This document shows positions 40,765-49,600 of a stretch of 64,000 nucleotides of DNA, piece after piece. The position numbers and the translations under genes were made by a program. The notes under the pieces are model-generated. The model searched no databases. It saw only the letters and a program-made list of their open reading frames with translations, and was not told the DNA's origin. Where the stretch lies: assembly GCA_963820075.1 (NCBI GenBank), contig CAWFYS010000004.1, positions 1 through 64,000 on the forward strand. The letters are read 5' to 3'. Source of the stretch: Kumtagia sp963820075. Its GTDB lineage: Bacteria > Pseudomonadota > Alphaproteobacteria > Rhizobiales > Rhizobiaceae. How positions within the stretch are numbered: the first letter of the stretch is position 1; the number at the start of each line of letters is the position of its first letter.

Positions 40765-41699
40765 ATGATGCAAACAGCGACGCTCAGAATTGGAACACGC
40801 GGCAGTCCGCTGGCGCTCGCCCAGGCGCATGAGAGCGCGCCTGCGCCTGATGGAAGCCCACGGCCTGCCGGAGGAAGCCTTCGCGGTCGAGGTGATCGCG
40901 ACCAGCGGCGACCGAATCCAGGACCGGCCGCTGTCGGAAGCCGGCGGCAAGGGCCTGTTCACCAAGGAACTGGAGGAAGCGCTTTTTTCCGGCAAGGATC
41001 GACATCGCCGTGCATTCCGTCAAGGACATGCCGACCCAACTGCCGGCCGGGCTTGAGCTTTCCGCCTTCCTGCCGCGCGAGGATGCGCGCGACGGCTTTA
41101 TCGGCAAGGCGGCGGCGACCATCGCCGCGCTGCCGCATGGCGCGACGATCGGCTCGTCGTCGCTCAGGCGCCAGGCGCTGATCCGGCGCATGCGGCCCGA
41201 CCTCGCCGTCGTGATGTTTCGCGGCAATGTGCAGACCCGGCTGCGCAAGCTGGACGAAGGGATCGTCGACGGCACAATCCTCGCCAATGCCGGCCTGCGG
41301 CGGCTGGGCATCACCGATGTCGTCACCGACCTGATGCCGCTGGACGTTTTTCCGCCGGCTCCCGGACAGGGCGCGATCTGCATCGAGAGCCGCGTCGGCG
41401 ACACAAATGCGCGCGATCTGCTGGAAGCGATCCATCATCGCGATACCGGCCTCGCACTTGCCTGCGAGCGCGCCTTTTTGGCGGCGCTCGACGGCTCCTG
41501 CCGCACGCCGCTTGCCGGCTACGCGACCATCGACGCCGATCGCCTGACCTTCAGCGGCCTGATCCTCACGCCGGACGGGCAGACCTCCCACGACATCGCC
41601 CTCGACGGCCGCGCCGACGATGCCGGCCGGATCGGCCGCCACGCGGGCGCCGCCATTCGGGAGCGGGCCGGTACCGCCTTCTTCGAGGGCTGGGGCTGA
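40765..41699 (+). CDS. hemC: porphobilinogen deaminase, two frame disruptions
   Basis: IGTRGSPLALAQA at the N-terminus, HSVKDMPTQLP (catalytic Asp), RGNVQTRLRKLDEG and the dipyrromethane-cofactor Cys in LDGSCRTPLAGYA identify hydroxymethylbilane synthase. Extra bases occur near 40833 and 40999. Starts at 40765 or 40768 (ATGATG). Corrected length is about 310 residues. hemD begins immediately after the stop (TGAATG), so hemC-hemD-Mic60-hemY reads as one operon. Confidence 0.92.
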
Positions 41700-42640
41700 A
41701 TGCCGCGCCGCGTGCTGGTGACACGGCCGGGGCCGCAGGCGGTGCGCACGGCCCGGCGCCTGGCCGAACTCGGTTACGAGCCTGTCATACTGCCGCTGAC
41801 GCAAACCGTGGCGCTCCCGGTCGACGTAGCGTCGCTGCCCGACCGCATCGACGCCGTCGCGGTCACAAGCGCCAATGCGCTGCGCTGCGCGCCGGCCGCG
41901 CTGCTTGCGAGGCTGGCCGGCGAACGCTGCTTCGCGGTCGGCGAAAAGACGGCGCGGCAGGCACGGTCGCTGGACCTTTCTCAGAGGGCACGAACCCGGA
42001 TCAATGGAGAGTGAACGACACCCCCTCTCCGGCTTGCTTCGCAAGCCACCTCTCCCCCCGAGGGGGCGAGGAAAGGCGCCAACCGGCGCGGCCGGCGTTT
42101 CCTCGCCCCTGCGAAGCGGGGGAGAGGTGGCCGCGAAGCGGCCGGAGAGGGGGGGCGATCCTGTTCACTCAAGTTCAGAACCCTTGCGCTTCGTACAGCG
42201 TCGAGCACGGGAGCGGCGACGCCGAAGGCCTCGCCGATCTCGTCATCCGACGGCTGGGTGCCGGCGCAAGCGTCGTCTATCTGTGCGGGCGCGTGCGGCT
42301 GAGCGGCTTCGAGGCGCGGCTGATCCATGCCGGGATCACCGTCCACGCCATCGAAACCTACGACACGCGCGCCATCGACTACGGTCCGCGCGAACTGTCC
42401 GGGGCGATCGGCATGGAACCCGTCGATGCGGTTCTGCTTTACTCCGCCAGGGCCGCGCGCCAGTTCCGCCTGCTGGATTGGCCGCAACCGATACGGCGCC
42501 TGCTGGCGGAGGCGGCGTATCTGTGCCTGTCGCCGCGTGTCGCCGAAGGACTTGCGGCCGTCGGCGGGTTACAAATACTGGTGGCTGCGGAGCCGACGGA
42601 GGCCGCGCTGCTGCGGCTGCTTGAACGGCTGGAGCATTGA
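41700..42640 (+). CDS. hemD: uroporphyrinogen-III synthase, split by a family B palindromic element
   Basis: The N-terminal domain is read from 41700 (VLVTRPGPQAVRTARRLAELG, VTSANALRC, CFAVGEKTARQARS) to a TGA at 42012-42014. The second domain is read in another frame from a GTG at 42011 and resumes recognisable HemD sequence at HGSGDAEGLADLVIRRL, then VYLCGRVRL, IETYDTRAIDYG and YLCLSPRVAEGLAAVG, stopping at 42640. The two frames meet as GTGA. The intervening 200 bp is a palindromic element whose frame is open. Either the enzyme is made as two coupled chains, or the gene is broken, or there are sequence errors here. Confidence 0.75.
42021..42155. repeat. family B palindromic element, copy 3, inside hemD
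   Basis: Core with arms CCCCCTCTCCGGCTTGCTTC and ..GCGAAGCGGCCGGAGAGGGG, and the inner GGGGCGAGGA / TCCTCGCCCC pair. Weaker outer arms (GAGTGAAC at 42009 and its complement GTTCACTC near 42162) extend it to roughly 41979-42193. It lies exactly at the linker between the two HemD domains. Confidence 0.88.
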
Positions 42641-42750
42641 GCCCCTCAGGGTGACGAGCCGGCCTCTTTTCAGGGCGGGCTGTTGTGATAGGTATCGAAC
42701 AGGCACCGGCGCGCCGGTGCCAGGACAGATAACGGAGCGGAGGCCAAGGC

Positions 42751-44181
42751 ATGGTCAAGACGCCGAGAACACGGCACTCGAAATCCCGACGCGAACCGCT
42801 GACGATCGAGCTTGATCCGGCCGATGTCGCGCGCGTTCCGGAAGGGGAAGGCGTGCCGTCGACTGCTCCCGAAGCGGAAAGCCCCGACAGCATCCTGGCG
42901 GCTGCCGACGAAGCGCCCGAGGCGAACACGCAAGCGCCGGATGCCGCGGCCGACGAGCCGCTGGCATCCGCTTCCGAATCGGACTTTGCCACGGAAACCG
43001 GCACCGCTGCCCAGCCGGAACAGGAATATCAGCCGGCCGAAGCCTTGCAGGAAGCGACCGGCAGCCGCCTTGACGAGGCGGAGCAGGCCGAGCCGGACGC
43101 ACCCGGTCCGCAGGCGCCTTCGGTTGCGCCTCCGGCGCAGCCGCGACGCGATGGATTCTCCCGCGTGGCCGCCGGCCTCATCGGCGCGGTTGTGGCGCTG
43201 GCAGGTGCCGCCGGCCTGCAATATGCGGGCCTGCTCGGCGTTCCAGGCGCGAGTTCGGGCGGCGGACCCGCCGCCGCCGACATCGAGAGCCTGCGTCAGG
43301 AGATCGCGGCGGCAAGGAGCGGCACCGGCGCGGAGGATCTCGGCGCACGGATCGACGGCGTCGCCGCCGGCCTTGACGCCGTCAAGGCGGAGGTCGCGAG
43401 CCTGCGCGAGACGGCGTCCGCGGGCGCGGGCGGCGGAGACGGCGCGGGACTTCAGGCGCTGGACGCCCGCATCAAGGAGATCGAAGCCGGCATTGCCTCG
43501 CTCGGTCGGAACGGCGCGCCGGACGCTGCCGCCCTGACCGCGCTCGGCGAGCGCCTTGCGGCGATCGAGACATTGACCAAAACGGAAGGTGATGCCGTTG
43601 CGCAAGTCGACAAGCGGATCGCCGGTCTAGACCAGTCCGTCGCCGCGCTGACGGGCCGCGTCGACGCCCAGGCGCAGCAGCCGAAGATCGCGCTTGCCAT
43701 TGCCACCGCCGCATTGAAGGCGGCGGTTGACCGGGGCGCGCCGTTCACCGCCGAACTGGAAGCTTTCGCGGCGATTGCGCCCGATGCGCCGGGAATTGCG
43801 CCCCTGCGGACATTCGCCGAGCAGGGGGTGCCGACCAGGGAGGTCCTGCTGGCCGAGGTCGAACCCGCGGCCGCCGCAATGATCGCTGCGTCGAGGCCGG
43901 TCGATCCGAATGCCGGTTTCTTCGACCGGCTGCTGCAAAGCGCCAAGTCGCTGGTGACGGTGCGGCCGATCGGCGCGGTCGAGGGGTCCGGCGTGCCGGA
44001 GATCGTCGCCCGCATGCAGGTCGCGATGACGGCCGGCGATCTCGCCAAGGCGCTTGCGGAGTTCGACACGCTTCCGGATGCGGCCAAGGCGGCGGCCGGC
44101 ACCTTCGCCGAGAAGCTGAAGGCGCGCCGCGATGCCGAAGAGCTGGTCGATCAGGCGATCGCCGGCGCGATGAAGGCTTGA
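42751..44181 (+). CDS. mitofilin/Mic60-like inner-membrane protein
   Basis: 476 residues. An acidic, Ala/Pro/Glu-rich cytoplasmic N-terminus of about 130 residues precedes one membrane segment (VAAGLIGAVVALAGAAGLQYAGLLG). About 200 residues of alpha-helical coiled coil follow (IESLRQEIAAARSGTG, LGARIDGVAAGLDAVKAEVASL, LDARIKEIEAGIASL). The C-terminus is mitofilin-like (MIAASRPVDPNAGFFDRLLQSAKSLVTVRPIG). The position between hemD and hemY is the hallmark of alphaproteobacterial Mic60, implicated in intracytoplasmic membrane shaping. 12 bp before hemY. Confidence 0.85.
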   Translation: MVKTPRTRHSKSRREPLTIELDPADVARVPEGEGVPSTAPEAESPDSILAAADEAPEANTQAPDAAADEPLASASESDFATETGTAAQPEQEYQPAEALQEATGSRLDEAEQAEPDAPGPQAPSVAPPAQPRRDGFSRVAAGLIGAVVALAGAAGLQYAGLLGVPGASSGGGPAAADIESLRQEIAAARSGTGAEDLGARIDGVAAGLDAVKAEVASLRETASAGAGGGDGAGLQALDARIKEIEAGIASLGRNGAPDAAALTALGERLAAIETLTKTEGDAVAQVDKRIAGLDQSVAALTGRVDAQAQQPKIALAIATAALKAAVDRGAPFTAELEAFAAIAPDAPGIAPLRTFAEQGVPTREVLLAEVEPAAAAMIAASRPVDPNAGFFDRLLQSAKSLVTVRPIGAVEGSGVPEIVARMQVAMTAGDLAKALAEFDTLPDAAKAAAGTFAEKLKARRDAEELVDQAIAGAMKA

Positions 44182-44193
44182 GGAAAGCGGCAG

Positions 44194-45852
44194 ATGACCC
44201 GTATCTTGTTCTTCCTGCTCGTAGTCTTCCTTCTCGGCCTCGGCTTCGCCTGGCTCGCGGACAAGCCGGGCGACATGGTGGTCACCCTCGAGGGCTATCA
44301 ATACAGGGTCAGCCTGATGGTCGCCGCGGTGGGCGTCGTTGCCGTCGTCGCGGCGGTGATGATCGGCTGGTGGCTGGTAAAATCGGTCTGGAACAGCCCC
44401 TATTCGGTCAGCCGGTATTTTCGCGCCCGGCGGCGCGACCGGGGCTACCAGGCGCTATCGACCGGCATGATCGCGGCCGGCGCCGGCGACGCCGCCTTGG
44501 CGCGCAAGAAGAACAAGGAGGCGGCCAAGCTGATCCGCTCGGACCAGGAGCCGCTGATCCATCTCCTCGACGCACAGGCCGCGCTGCTCGAAGGCGATCA
44601 TGCCGGCGCCCGCAAGAAATTCGAGGCGATGCTGGACGATCCGGAGATGCGCGTGCTTGGCCTGCGCGGCCTTTACCTCGAAGCCGAACGGCTGGGCGAC
44701 CGCTCGGCGGCCCGCCACTATGCCGGCCGGGCCGCCGACATCGCCCCGCAACTCGCCTGGGCGGCGGACTCGACCATCGAGGCGAAAGCCACAAGCGGCG
44801 ACTGGGACGGCGCGCTCAAGCTCGTCGACGCGCGGAAAGGGACCCAGAAGGCGGAACGGGACGCAGGCAGCCGCCGCCGCGCCGTGCTTTTGACGGCCAA
44901 GGCGATGGCGCTGTTCGACAGCAATTTCGCGGCGGCCAGGACCGCGGCCCTGGAGGCCAATCGGCTGAGGCCGGATTTCGTGCCGGCCGCGCTGATGGCG
45001 GCAAAAGCGCTGTTTCGCGGCGAGGATACCCGCAAGGGCGCGAAGATACTTGAGACGGTGTGGAAAGCCGCGCCGCATCCGGACGTCGCCGACCTCTATG
45101 TGCATGCCCGCCACGGCGACTCGATAACGGATCGCCTGATTCGGGCCAAGCGCCTGCAATCTATCAAGCAGAACCACCCCGAATCCTCGCTCGCCGTCGC
45201 GCGCGCCGCCCTCGACGCCTCCGACTACCGGCTGGCGCGCGCCGAGGCCGAAGCGGCAATCCGCATGCAGCCGCGCGAGAGCGCCTGGCTGCTGCTTGCC
45301 GACATCGAGGAGGCCGACACCGGCGATGTCGGCAAGGCGCGGCAATTGCTGGCGAAGGCCGTGCGCGCGCCGCGCGATCCGGCCTGGGTCGCCGACGGCT
45401 TCGAAACCGACAAATGGGCGCCGTTTTCGCCGGTCAGCGGGCGCCTCGACGCTTTCGAGTGGCGCGTGCCGGTCGAGCGGCTCGGCGCCTTGATCGAGGA
45501 GGAGAAGCAGCCGGCCGTAAAGGTCGAAGCCCCGGTGGTGCTCGCCGCGCCGCCTCCTGCCCCGGTGCCTGCTGATCCGATGCCGGAACCGGTGATCGAA
45601 ATCGCCGCGCCCGAGCCACCGGCGCCGCAGCCTCAGAACGCTGCGGTCGTGGAGGCGATCGAGCCGGCAAACGACCGCGGACAACCGGAGAAGGCTGCCG
45701 CGGCGCCTGCCGATGCATCCGTGTCGAGCGATGAGGCCACGCCGGCCGAAGCGACCGTCGAGGATGAGGAACGGCCACCGCCGCTGCCGGACGATCCGGG
45801 CGTCGACCCGGCCGAAGTGGTCAAGCCGCGCCGGCGGTTTGGGCTGTTCTGA
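44194..45852 (+). CDS. hemY: HemY-like TPR membrane protein
   Basis: 552 residues. Two N-terminal membrane segments (ILFFLLVVFLLGLGFAWLA; MVAAVGVVAVVAAVMIGWWLV) precede TPR-like helical repeats (AAKLIRSDQEPLIHLLDAQAALLEGDHAGARKKFEAML; AEAAIRMQPRESAWLLLADIEEAD). A Pro/Ala/Glu-rich tail ends RRRFGLF. This is HemY_N family (COG3898), not protoporphyrinogen oxidase. It is thought to act at the membrane in late tetrapyrrole steps or with Mic60. Third gene of the hem operon. Confidence 0.87.
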   Translation: MTRILFFLLVVFLLGLGFAWLADKPGDMVVTLEGYQYRVSLMVAAVGVVAVVAAVMIGWWLVKSVWNSPYSVSRYFRARRRDRGYQALSTGMIAAGAGDAALARKKNKEAAKLIRSDQEPLIHLLDAQAALLEGDHAGARKKFEAMLDDPEMRVLGLRGLYLEAERLGDRSAARHYAGRAADIAPQLAWAADSTIEAKATSGDWDGALKLVDARKGTQKAERDAGSRRRAVLLTAKAMALFDSNFAAARTAALEANRLRPDFVPAALMAAKALFRGEDTRKGAKILETVWKAAPHPDVADLYVHARHGDSITDRLIRAKRLQSIKQNHPESSLAVARAALDASDYRLARAEAEAAIRMQPRESAWLLLADIEEADTGDVGKARQLLAKAVRAPRDPAWVADGFETDKWAPFSPVSGRLDAFEWRVPVERLGALIEEEKQPAVKVEAPVVLAAPPPAPVPADPMPEPVIEIAAPEPPAPQPQNAAVVEAIEPANDRGQPEKAAAAPADASVSSDEATPAEATVEDEERPPPLPDDPGVDPAEVVKPRRRFGLF

Positions 45853-45866
45853 CAGGGTGTACCGAG

Positions 45867-46349
45867 ATGCTCGAGCGTATGATCTCGTTCCTGAAGGAAC
45901 TCCCGCGCGCCGGCGCCAACAGCAAGCTTCGCGACGATGACCCGCGCATTGCCGCGTCCGCGCTCCTTTACCACGTCATGAATGTCGACGGGGTCCGCCA
46001 GGATGCCGAGTGGGACAAGATCAAGCAGATCCTCGGCGACACCTACGATCTGGAGGGGCGCGAACTCGACGCACTGGCAGTCGCCGGAGAAATCGCGGAG
46101 GGCGCGGCGATAGACCTCTACGCCTTCACCAGCGTCCTCAATCGTCATCTCGACGAGGGCGGCCGCATCGCCTTCATCCGGCTGATGTGGGAAGTGGTCT
46201 ACGCCGACGGCCTGTTGCACGAACTGGAGGACAACACGCTGTGGCGCGTCGCCGAACTGCTGGGAGTCGACCGGCGGGACCGGATTCAGGCGCGCCAGGA
46301 TGCGGCGCGGAAGGTTCCGGACGCAAAGGGCACGCCATCGGATGAATAG
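45867..46349 (+). CDS. TerB-like (COG4103) protein
   Basis: 160 residues, all alpha. ASALLYHVMNVDGVRQDAEWDKIKQIL and RLMWEVVYADGLLHELEDNTLWRVAELLGV are the paired TerB/DjlA-like repeats with DG and ExE acidic ligands. It is cytoplasmic, possibly metal-binding. It starts 14 bp after hemY, and its end overlaps the next gene by 8 bases. Confidence 0.85.
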   Translation: MLERMISFLKELPRAGANSKLRDDDPRIAASALLYHVMNVDGVRQDAEWDKIKQILGDTYDLEGRELDALAVAGEIAEGAAIDLYAFTSVLNRHLDEGGRIAFIRLMWEVVYADGLLHELEDNTLWRVAELLGVDRRDRIQARQDAARKVPDAKGTPSDE

Positions 46350-47067
46350 CAGGTCGAGGGCCGGCACAGGTAAGCCGCCTATTCTCGTCGTCCTCCATCA
46401 GGAAACATCCAGCCCCGGACGGGTCGGACATTTGCTGATGGAGGCCGGTTTCGACCTCGACATAAGGCGGCCGCCGCTCGGCGATCCCCTGCCGGAGACG
46501 CTGGCCGACCACGCCGGCGCCGTCATATTCGGCGGCCCGATGAGCGCCAATGACGGCGAGGAGTTCGTGAGGCGCGAGACCGACTGGCTCGCCGTGCCGC
46601 TGAAGGAGAAGCGGCCCTTTCTCGGCATCTGCCTCGGCGCGCAGATGCTGGTCAATCATCTTGGCGGGAAGGTCGAAGGCCGCCACGACGGCGTGGTCGA
46701 GATCGGCTGGTATCCGCTGCGCGCGACGGAGGCGGGCAAGGAACTGATGCACTGGCCGGAAATGGTCTATCAGTTCCATCGCGAGGGTTTTTCGCTGCCT
46801 TCCGGCGCCACGCTGCTCGCCACCGCCGAAAGCTATCCGAACCAGGCCTTCCGCTACGGCGACCACGCCTGGGGCATCCAGTTCCATGCCGAGCTGACGC
46901 GCCTGATGATGCATCGCTGGGTGGTGCGCGGCGCCCAACGCTTCGAGCTTCCGGGCGCTCAGCCGGGCCGCGATCACCTCGGCGGCCGCCTGATCTGGGA
47001 TATGCACCTGAAGCGCTGGCTGACCGAGTTCCTGGAGACCGTGTTCGGCCGGCCGGAAGACGGCTGA
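46342..47067 (+). CDS. class I glutamine amidotransferase-like protein
   Basis: 241 residues from the ATG at 46342. The triad is visible as Cys in LGICLGAQMLV and the His/Glu pair in IQFHAELTRLMMHRW. VIFGGPMSANDG is the oxyanion strand motif. It resembles GuaA-like stand-alone GATases (COG0518) of the PuuD/YfeJ type. Acceptor unknown. Translationally coupled to the TerB-like gene by an 8-base overlap. Confidence 0.87.
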   Translation: MNSRSRAGTGKPPILVVLHQETSSPGRVGHLLMEAGFDLDIRRPPLGDPLPETLADHAGAVIFGGPMSANDGEEFVRRETDWLAVPLKEKRPFLGICLGAQMLVNHLGGKVEGRHDGVVEIGWYPLRATEAGKELMHWPEMVYQFHREGFSLPSGATLLATAESYPNQAFRYGDHAWGIQFHAELTRLMMHRWVVRGAQRFELPGAQPGRDHLGGRLIWDMHLKRWLTEFLETVFGRPEDG

Positions 47068-47087
47068 CCACCGGCGACGTCGCGATC

Positions 47088-48326
47088 CTAATCCCGCCCG
47101 CCGAGATGACGGATATTCCGCAACTTGGGGAACAGCACCGCCCAGATGCCGGCGACGGCGATTGCGCCGACACCGCCGAACACGACCGCCGGTACGGTGC
47201 CGATCACCGCCGCCATGGTGCCGGCGCGGAACTCGCCCAGTTCGTTCGACGCGCCGACGAATACCATGTTGACCGCGTTGACGCGGCCGCGCACCTCGTC
47301 CGGCGTCCAGAGCTGGATCAAGGTCTCGCGCACATAGACGCTGATCATGTCGGTCGCGCCCACCATGGCGAGCGCGAGGATCGACAGCCAGGGCATGGTC
47401 GAGACGCCGAAAACGATGGTGAAGCCGCCGAACAGCGCAACGAAGACAAGCAGGATGACCCCGGCATGGTCGCGCAGCGGATGGCCGGCCAGCCAGATCG
47501 CCACGAGAATCGCGCCGATGCCGGGCGCGGCGCGCAGCAGACCCAGTCCCCACGGTCCCAGTTCAAGAATGTCGCGGGCATAGACGGGCAGCAGCGCCAC
47601 CGCGCCTGACAGAAGCACGGCGAAAAGGTCGAGCGAGATGGCGCCGAGCACGACTTTTTCGCTCCAGATGTAGCGGAATCCGGCGAACAGGCTGTCGAGG
47701 GACGGCCGGTCGGTGGCGGTGCGTTGCGCCGGCTTCGGAATGGAGAAGACCAGCAGCGCGCTTGCCACCATCAGCAGCGCGGCCGTTCCGTAGGCGGCCT
47801 CGGACGACAATCCATAGAGCAGGCCGCCCGCCACCGGGCCGACGATGGTCGCCGTCTGCCAGGCCGATGAATTCCAGGCGACCGCGTTGGCGAAGTCCTC
47901 GGGCGGTACGAGATTGGCGACAAGCGAGGCCGACGCCGGGCCGAAGAAGGCGCGCGCCACGCCGAAGATGGCGAGCACGGCGAAGACCGGGCCGACGCCC
48001 GTCAACCCGCGAAACGAGAGCACCAGCAGCGCCAGCGCGCAGACCGCCTCAAGCGCCGCGGAAAGCCCCATGATGCGCCGCCGGCCGAAGCGGTCGGCTA
48101 TTGCTCCCGTAACGAGGACCAGCAATAGCGATGGAGCGAATTGAATGACGCCGACCAGACCAAGATCGAAGGGATCGCGCGTCAGATCGTATACCTGCCA
48201 GCCGACCGCGACGGAAACGATCTGGGTCGAGAAGGTCGCCAGGAACCGCGCTATCCAGAAGCTGAGGAAGGGGCGATGCCGAAAGGCGGCATATTGCTGG
48301 CTGGCGGTCGCGGCTTGGGATGGCAT
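47088..48326 (-). CDS. MFS transporter (EntS/MFS_3-like)
   Basis: 412 residues from the ATG at 48326 with about eleven or twelve hydrophobic segments. Family motifs are FATFSTQIVSVAVGWQVYDLT, ADRFGRRRIMGLSAAL (the A-like motif) and ARAFFGPASASLVANLVP. MFS_3 includes the enterobactin exporter EntS and macrolide efflux proteins. Substrate unknown. It converges on the GATase gene and has no operon partner. Confidence 0.88.
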   Translation of the reverse strand: MPSQAATASQQYAAFRHRPFLSFWIARFLATFSTQIVSVAVGWQVYDLTRDPFDLGLVGVIQFAPSLLLVLVTGAIADRFGRRRIMGLSAALEAVCALALLVLSFRGLTGVGPVFAVLAIFGVARAFFGPASASLVANLVPPEDFANAVAWNSSAWQTATIVGPVAGGLLYGLSSEAAYGTAALLMVASALLVFSIPKPAQRTATDRPSLDSLFAGFRYIWSEKVVLGAISLDLFAVLLSGAVALLPVYARDILELGPWGLGLLRAAPGIGAILVAIWLAGHPLRDHAGVILLVFVALFGGFTIVFGVSTMPWLSILALAMVGATDMISVYVRETLIQLWTPDEVRGRVNAVNMVFVGASNELGEFRAGTMAAVIGTVPAVVFGGVGAIAVAGIWAVLFPKLRNIRHLGGRD

Positions 48327-48545
48327 CGGCTCGGGACCTGGCGGAAGGACGGACGCGGTCACGTCCTTTAGAGCAAGTTGCGGTTGGATTGAACCATTCT
48401 GCCGGTGACGGTTTGGGTCAAGGTCACGGCGAAGGTCGCACCGGTCGTACGGCCGAGCCGAGGCCCGATGGATTTGGCCCAAACCGGCCCGGCCTCGGGG
48501 TTTCCGGGCGGCGGTGCGCGACCCTCGGCCGCCGGCGCGTTCGGT

Positions 48546-48764
48546 TCAGTGCTGGGTCAGAGCCTCGTTGAGCAGATCGAGATCCACGTAGAAATAGCGC
48601 ACCAGACAGCGCGCGACCTCTTCCTCGTCGAAACCCTGGCTGCGCAGATAGGCAACCGACTCGAATATGGAGTTGCGGTCTATCAGCTTCATCTTGATCC
48701 CGCCCTGCGCCTCGACGAAGGCGTCGGTCTCCGCAAAGATCAAATTCCTGGACAAGCTTTGCAT
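48546..48764 (-). CDS. small conserved-looking hypothetical protein
   Basis: 72 residues from the ATG at 48764, with GAGGGG upstream. The sequence starts MQSLSRNLIFAETDAFVEAQ and ends DLDLLNEALTQH. It is acidic and helical, with no recognised domain. It lies 128 bp upstream of the phoB 3' side but is transcribed divergently from nothing obvious. Probably a real small gene; function unknown. Confidence 0.55.
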   Translation of the reverse strand: MQSLSRNLIFAETDAFVEAQGGIKMKLIDRNSIFESVAYLRSQGFDEEEVARCLVRYFYVDLDLLNEALTQH

Positions 48765-48892
48765 GTGAGCCCCTCGACCTATCACACACATGCATAGCTT
48801 ATTAGGGATAATAAAATACTAACTCCAGCACGGGCGATGCCTACGCAGGGACAGCCCTTGCAAAGACAGCAGCGCCGGCCTCCCCGGTGGTC

Positions 48893-49582
48893 CTATTCGT
48901 CGCTGATGGCGTAGCCGGCGCCCCGAACGGTGCGGATGACGTCGGGCAGGCGGCCGGTGTTGACCGCCTTGCGCAGCCGGCCGACATGCACATCGACCGT
49001 GCGCTCGTCGATATAGATCGTCTCGCCCCAGACATTGTCGAGCAACTGCCCGCGCGAGAACACGCGCCCCGGATGCTGCATCATGAATTCCAGGAGCCGG
49101 AACTCGGTCGGGCCGAGCCTGATCTCGCTCTTCTTGCGATAGACCCGGTGCGATTCGCGATCGAGCAGGATGTCGCCGACCTTGAGCACGGAGGACAGCA
49201 CCTCGGGCTTGGCGCGCCGCAGCAGCGCCTTGACCCGCGCGACGAATTCGGGCGTCGAAAACGGCTTGACCAGATAGTCGTCCGCGCCGGTCGCCAGCCC
49301 GCGAACCCGGTCGCTTTCCTCGCCGCGCGCCGTCAGCATGATGATCGGCAGGCGCTCGGTTTCGGGCCGCATCCTGAGCCTGCGGCATAGCTCGATGCCG
49401 GAAACGGCCGGCAGCATCCAGTCGAGCACCAGAAGATCCGGCACATTCTCCTGCAGCCGGATTTCCGCCTCGTCCCCGCGCGTCACGACCTCGACCTGAT
49501 AGCCCTCCGATTCCAGATTGTAGCGGAGAAGCACGCCCAGCGACTCCTCGTCCTCCACCACCATGATCTTGGGAGCTATCAT
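48893..49582 (-). CDS. phoB: phosphate regulon response regulator PhoB
   Basis: 229 residues. The receiver domain has EDEESLGVLL, phospho-Asp in LLVLDWMLPAVSG and the KPFS loop. The winged-helix C-terminus (RLGPTEFRLLEFMMQHPGRVFSRGQLLDNVWG, IDERTVDVHVGRLRKAV) is typical of OmpR/PhoB. Context (last gene of pstSCAB-phoU-phoB) fixes the name. No phoR is present in the operon or elsewhere in the window. The PHO box upstream of pstS is its expected binding site. Confidence 0.96.
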   Translation of the reverse strand: MIAPKIMVVEDEESLGVLLRYNLESEGYQVEVVTRGDEAEIRLQENVPDLLVLDWMLPAVSGIELCRRLRMRPETERLPIIMLTARGEESDRVRGLATGADDYLVKPFSTPEFVARVKALLRRAKPEVLSSVLKVGDILLDRESHRVYRKKSEIRLGPTEFRLLEFMMQHPGRVFSRGQLLDNVWGETIYIDERTVDVHVGRLRKAVNTGRLPDVIRTVRGAGYAISDE

Positions 49583-49600
49583 CGCATCTCGCTGGATCGT

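Noticed and set aside
44194..45852. HemY as protoporphyrinogen oxidase
   Set aside because: The protein has two membrane segments and TPR-like repeats but no FAD-binding motif; it belongs to the HemY_N family instead.
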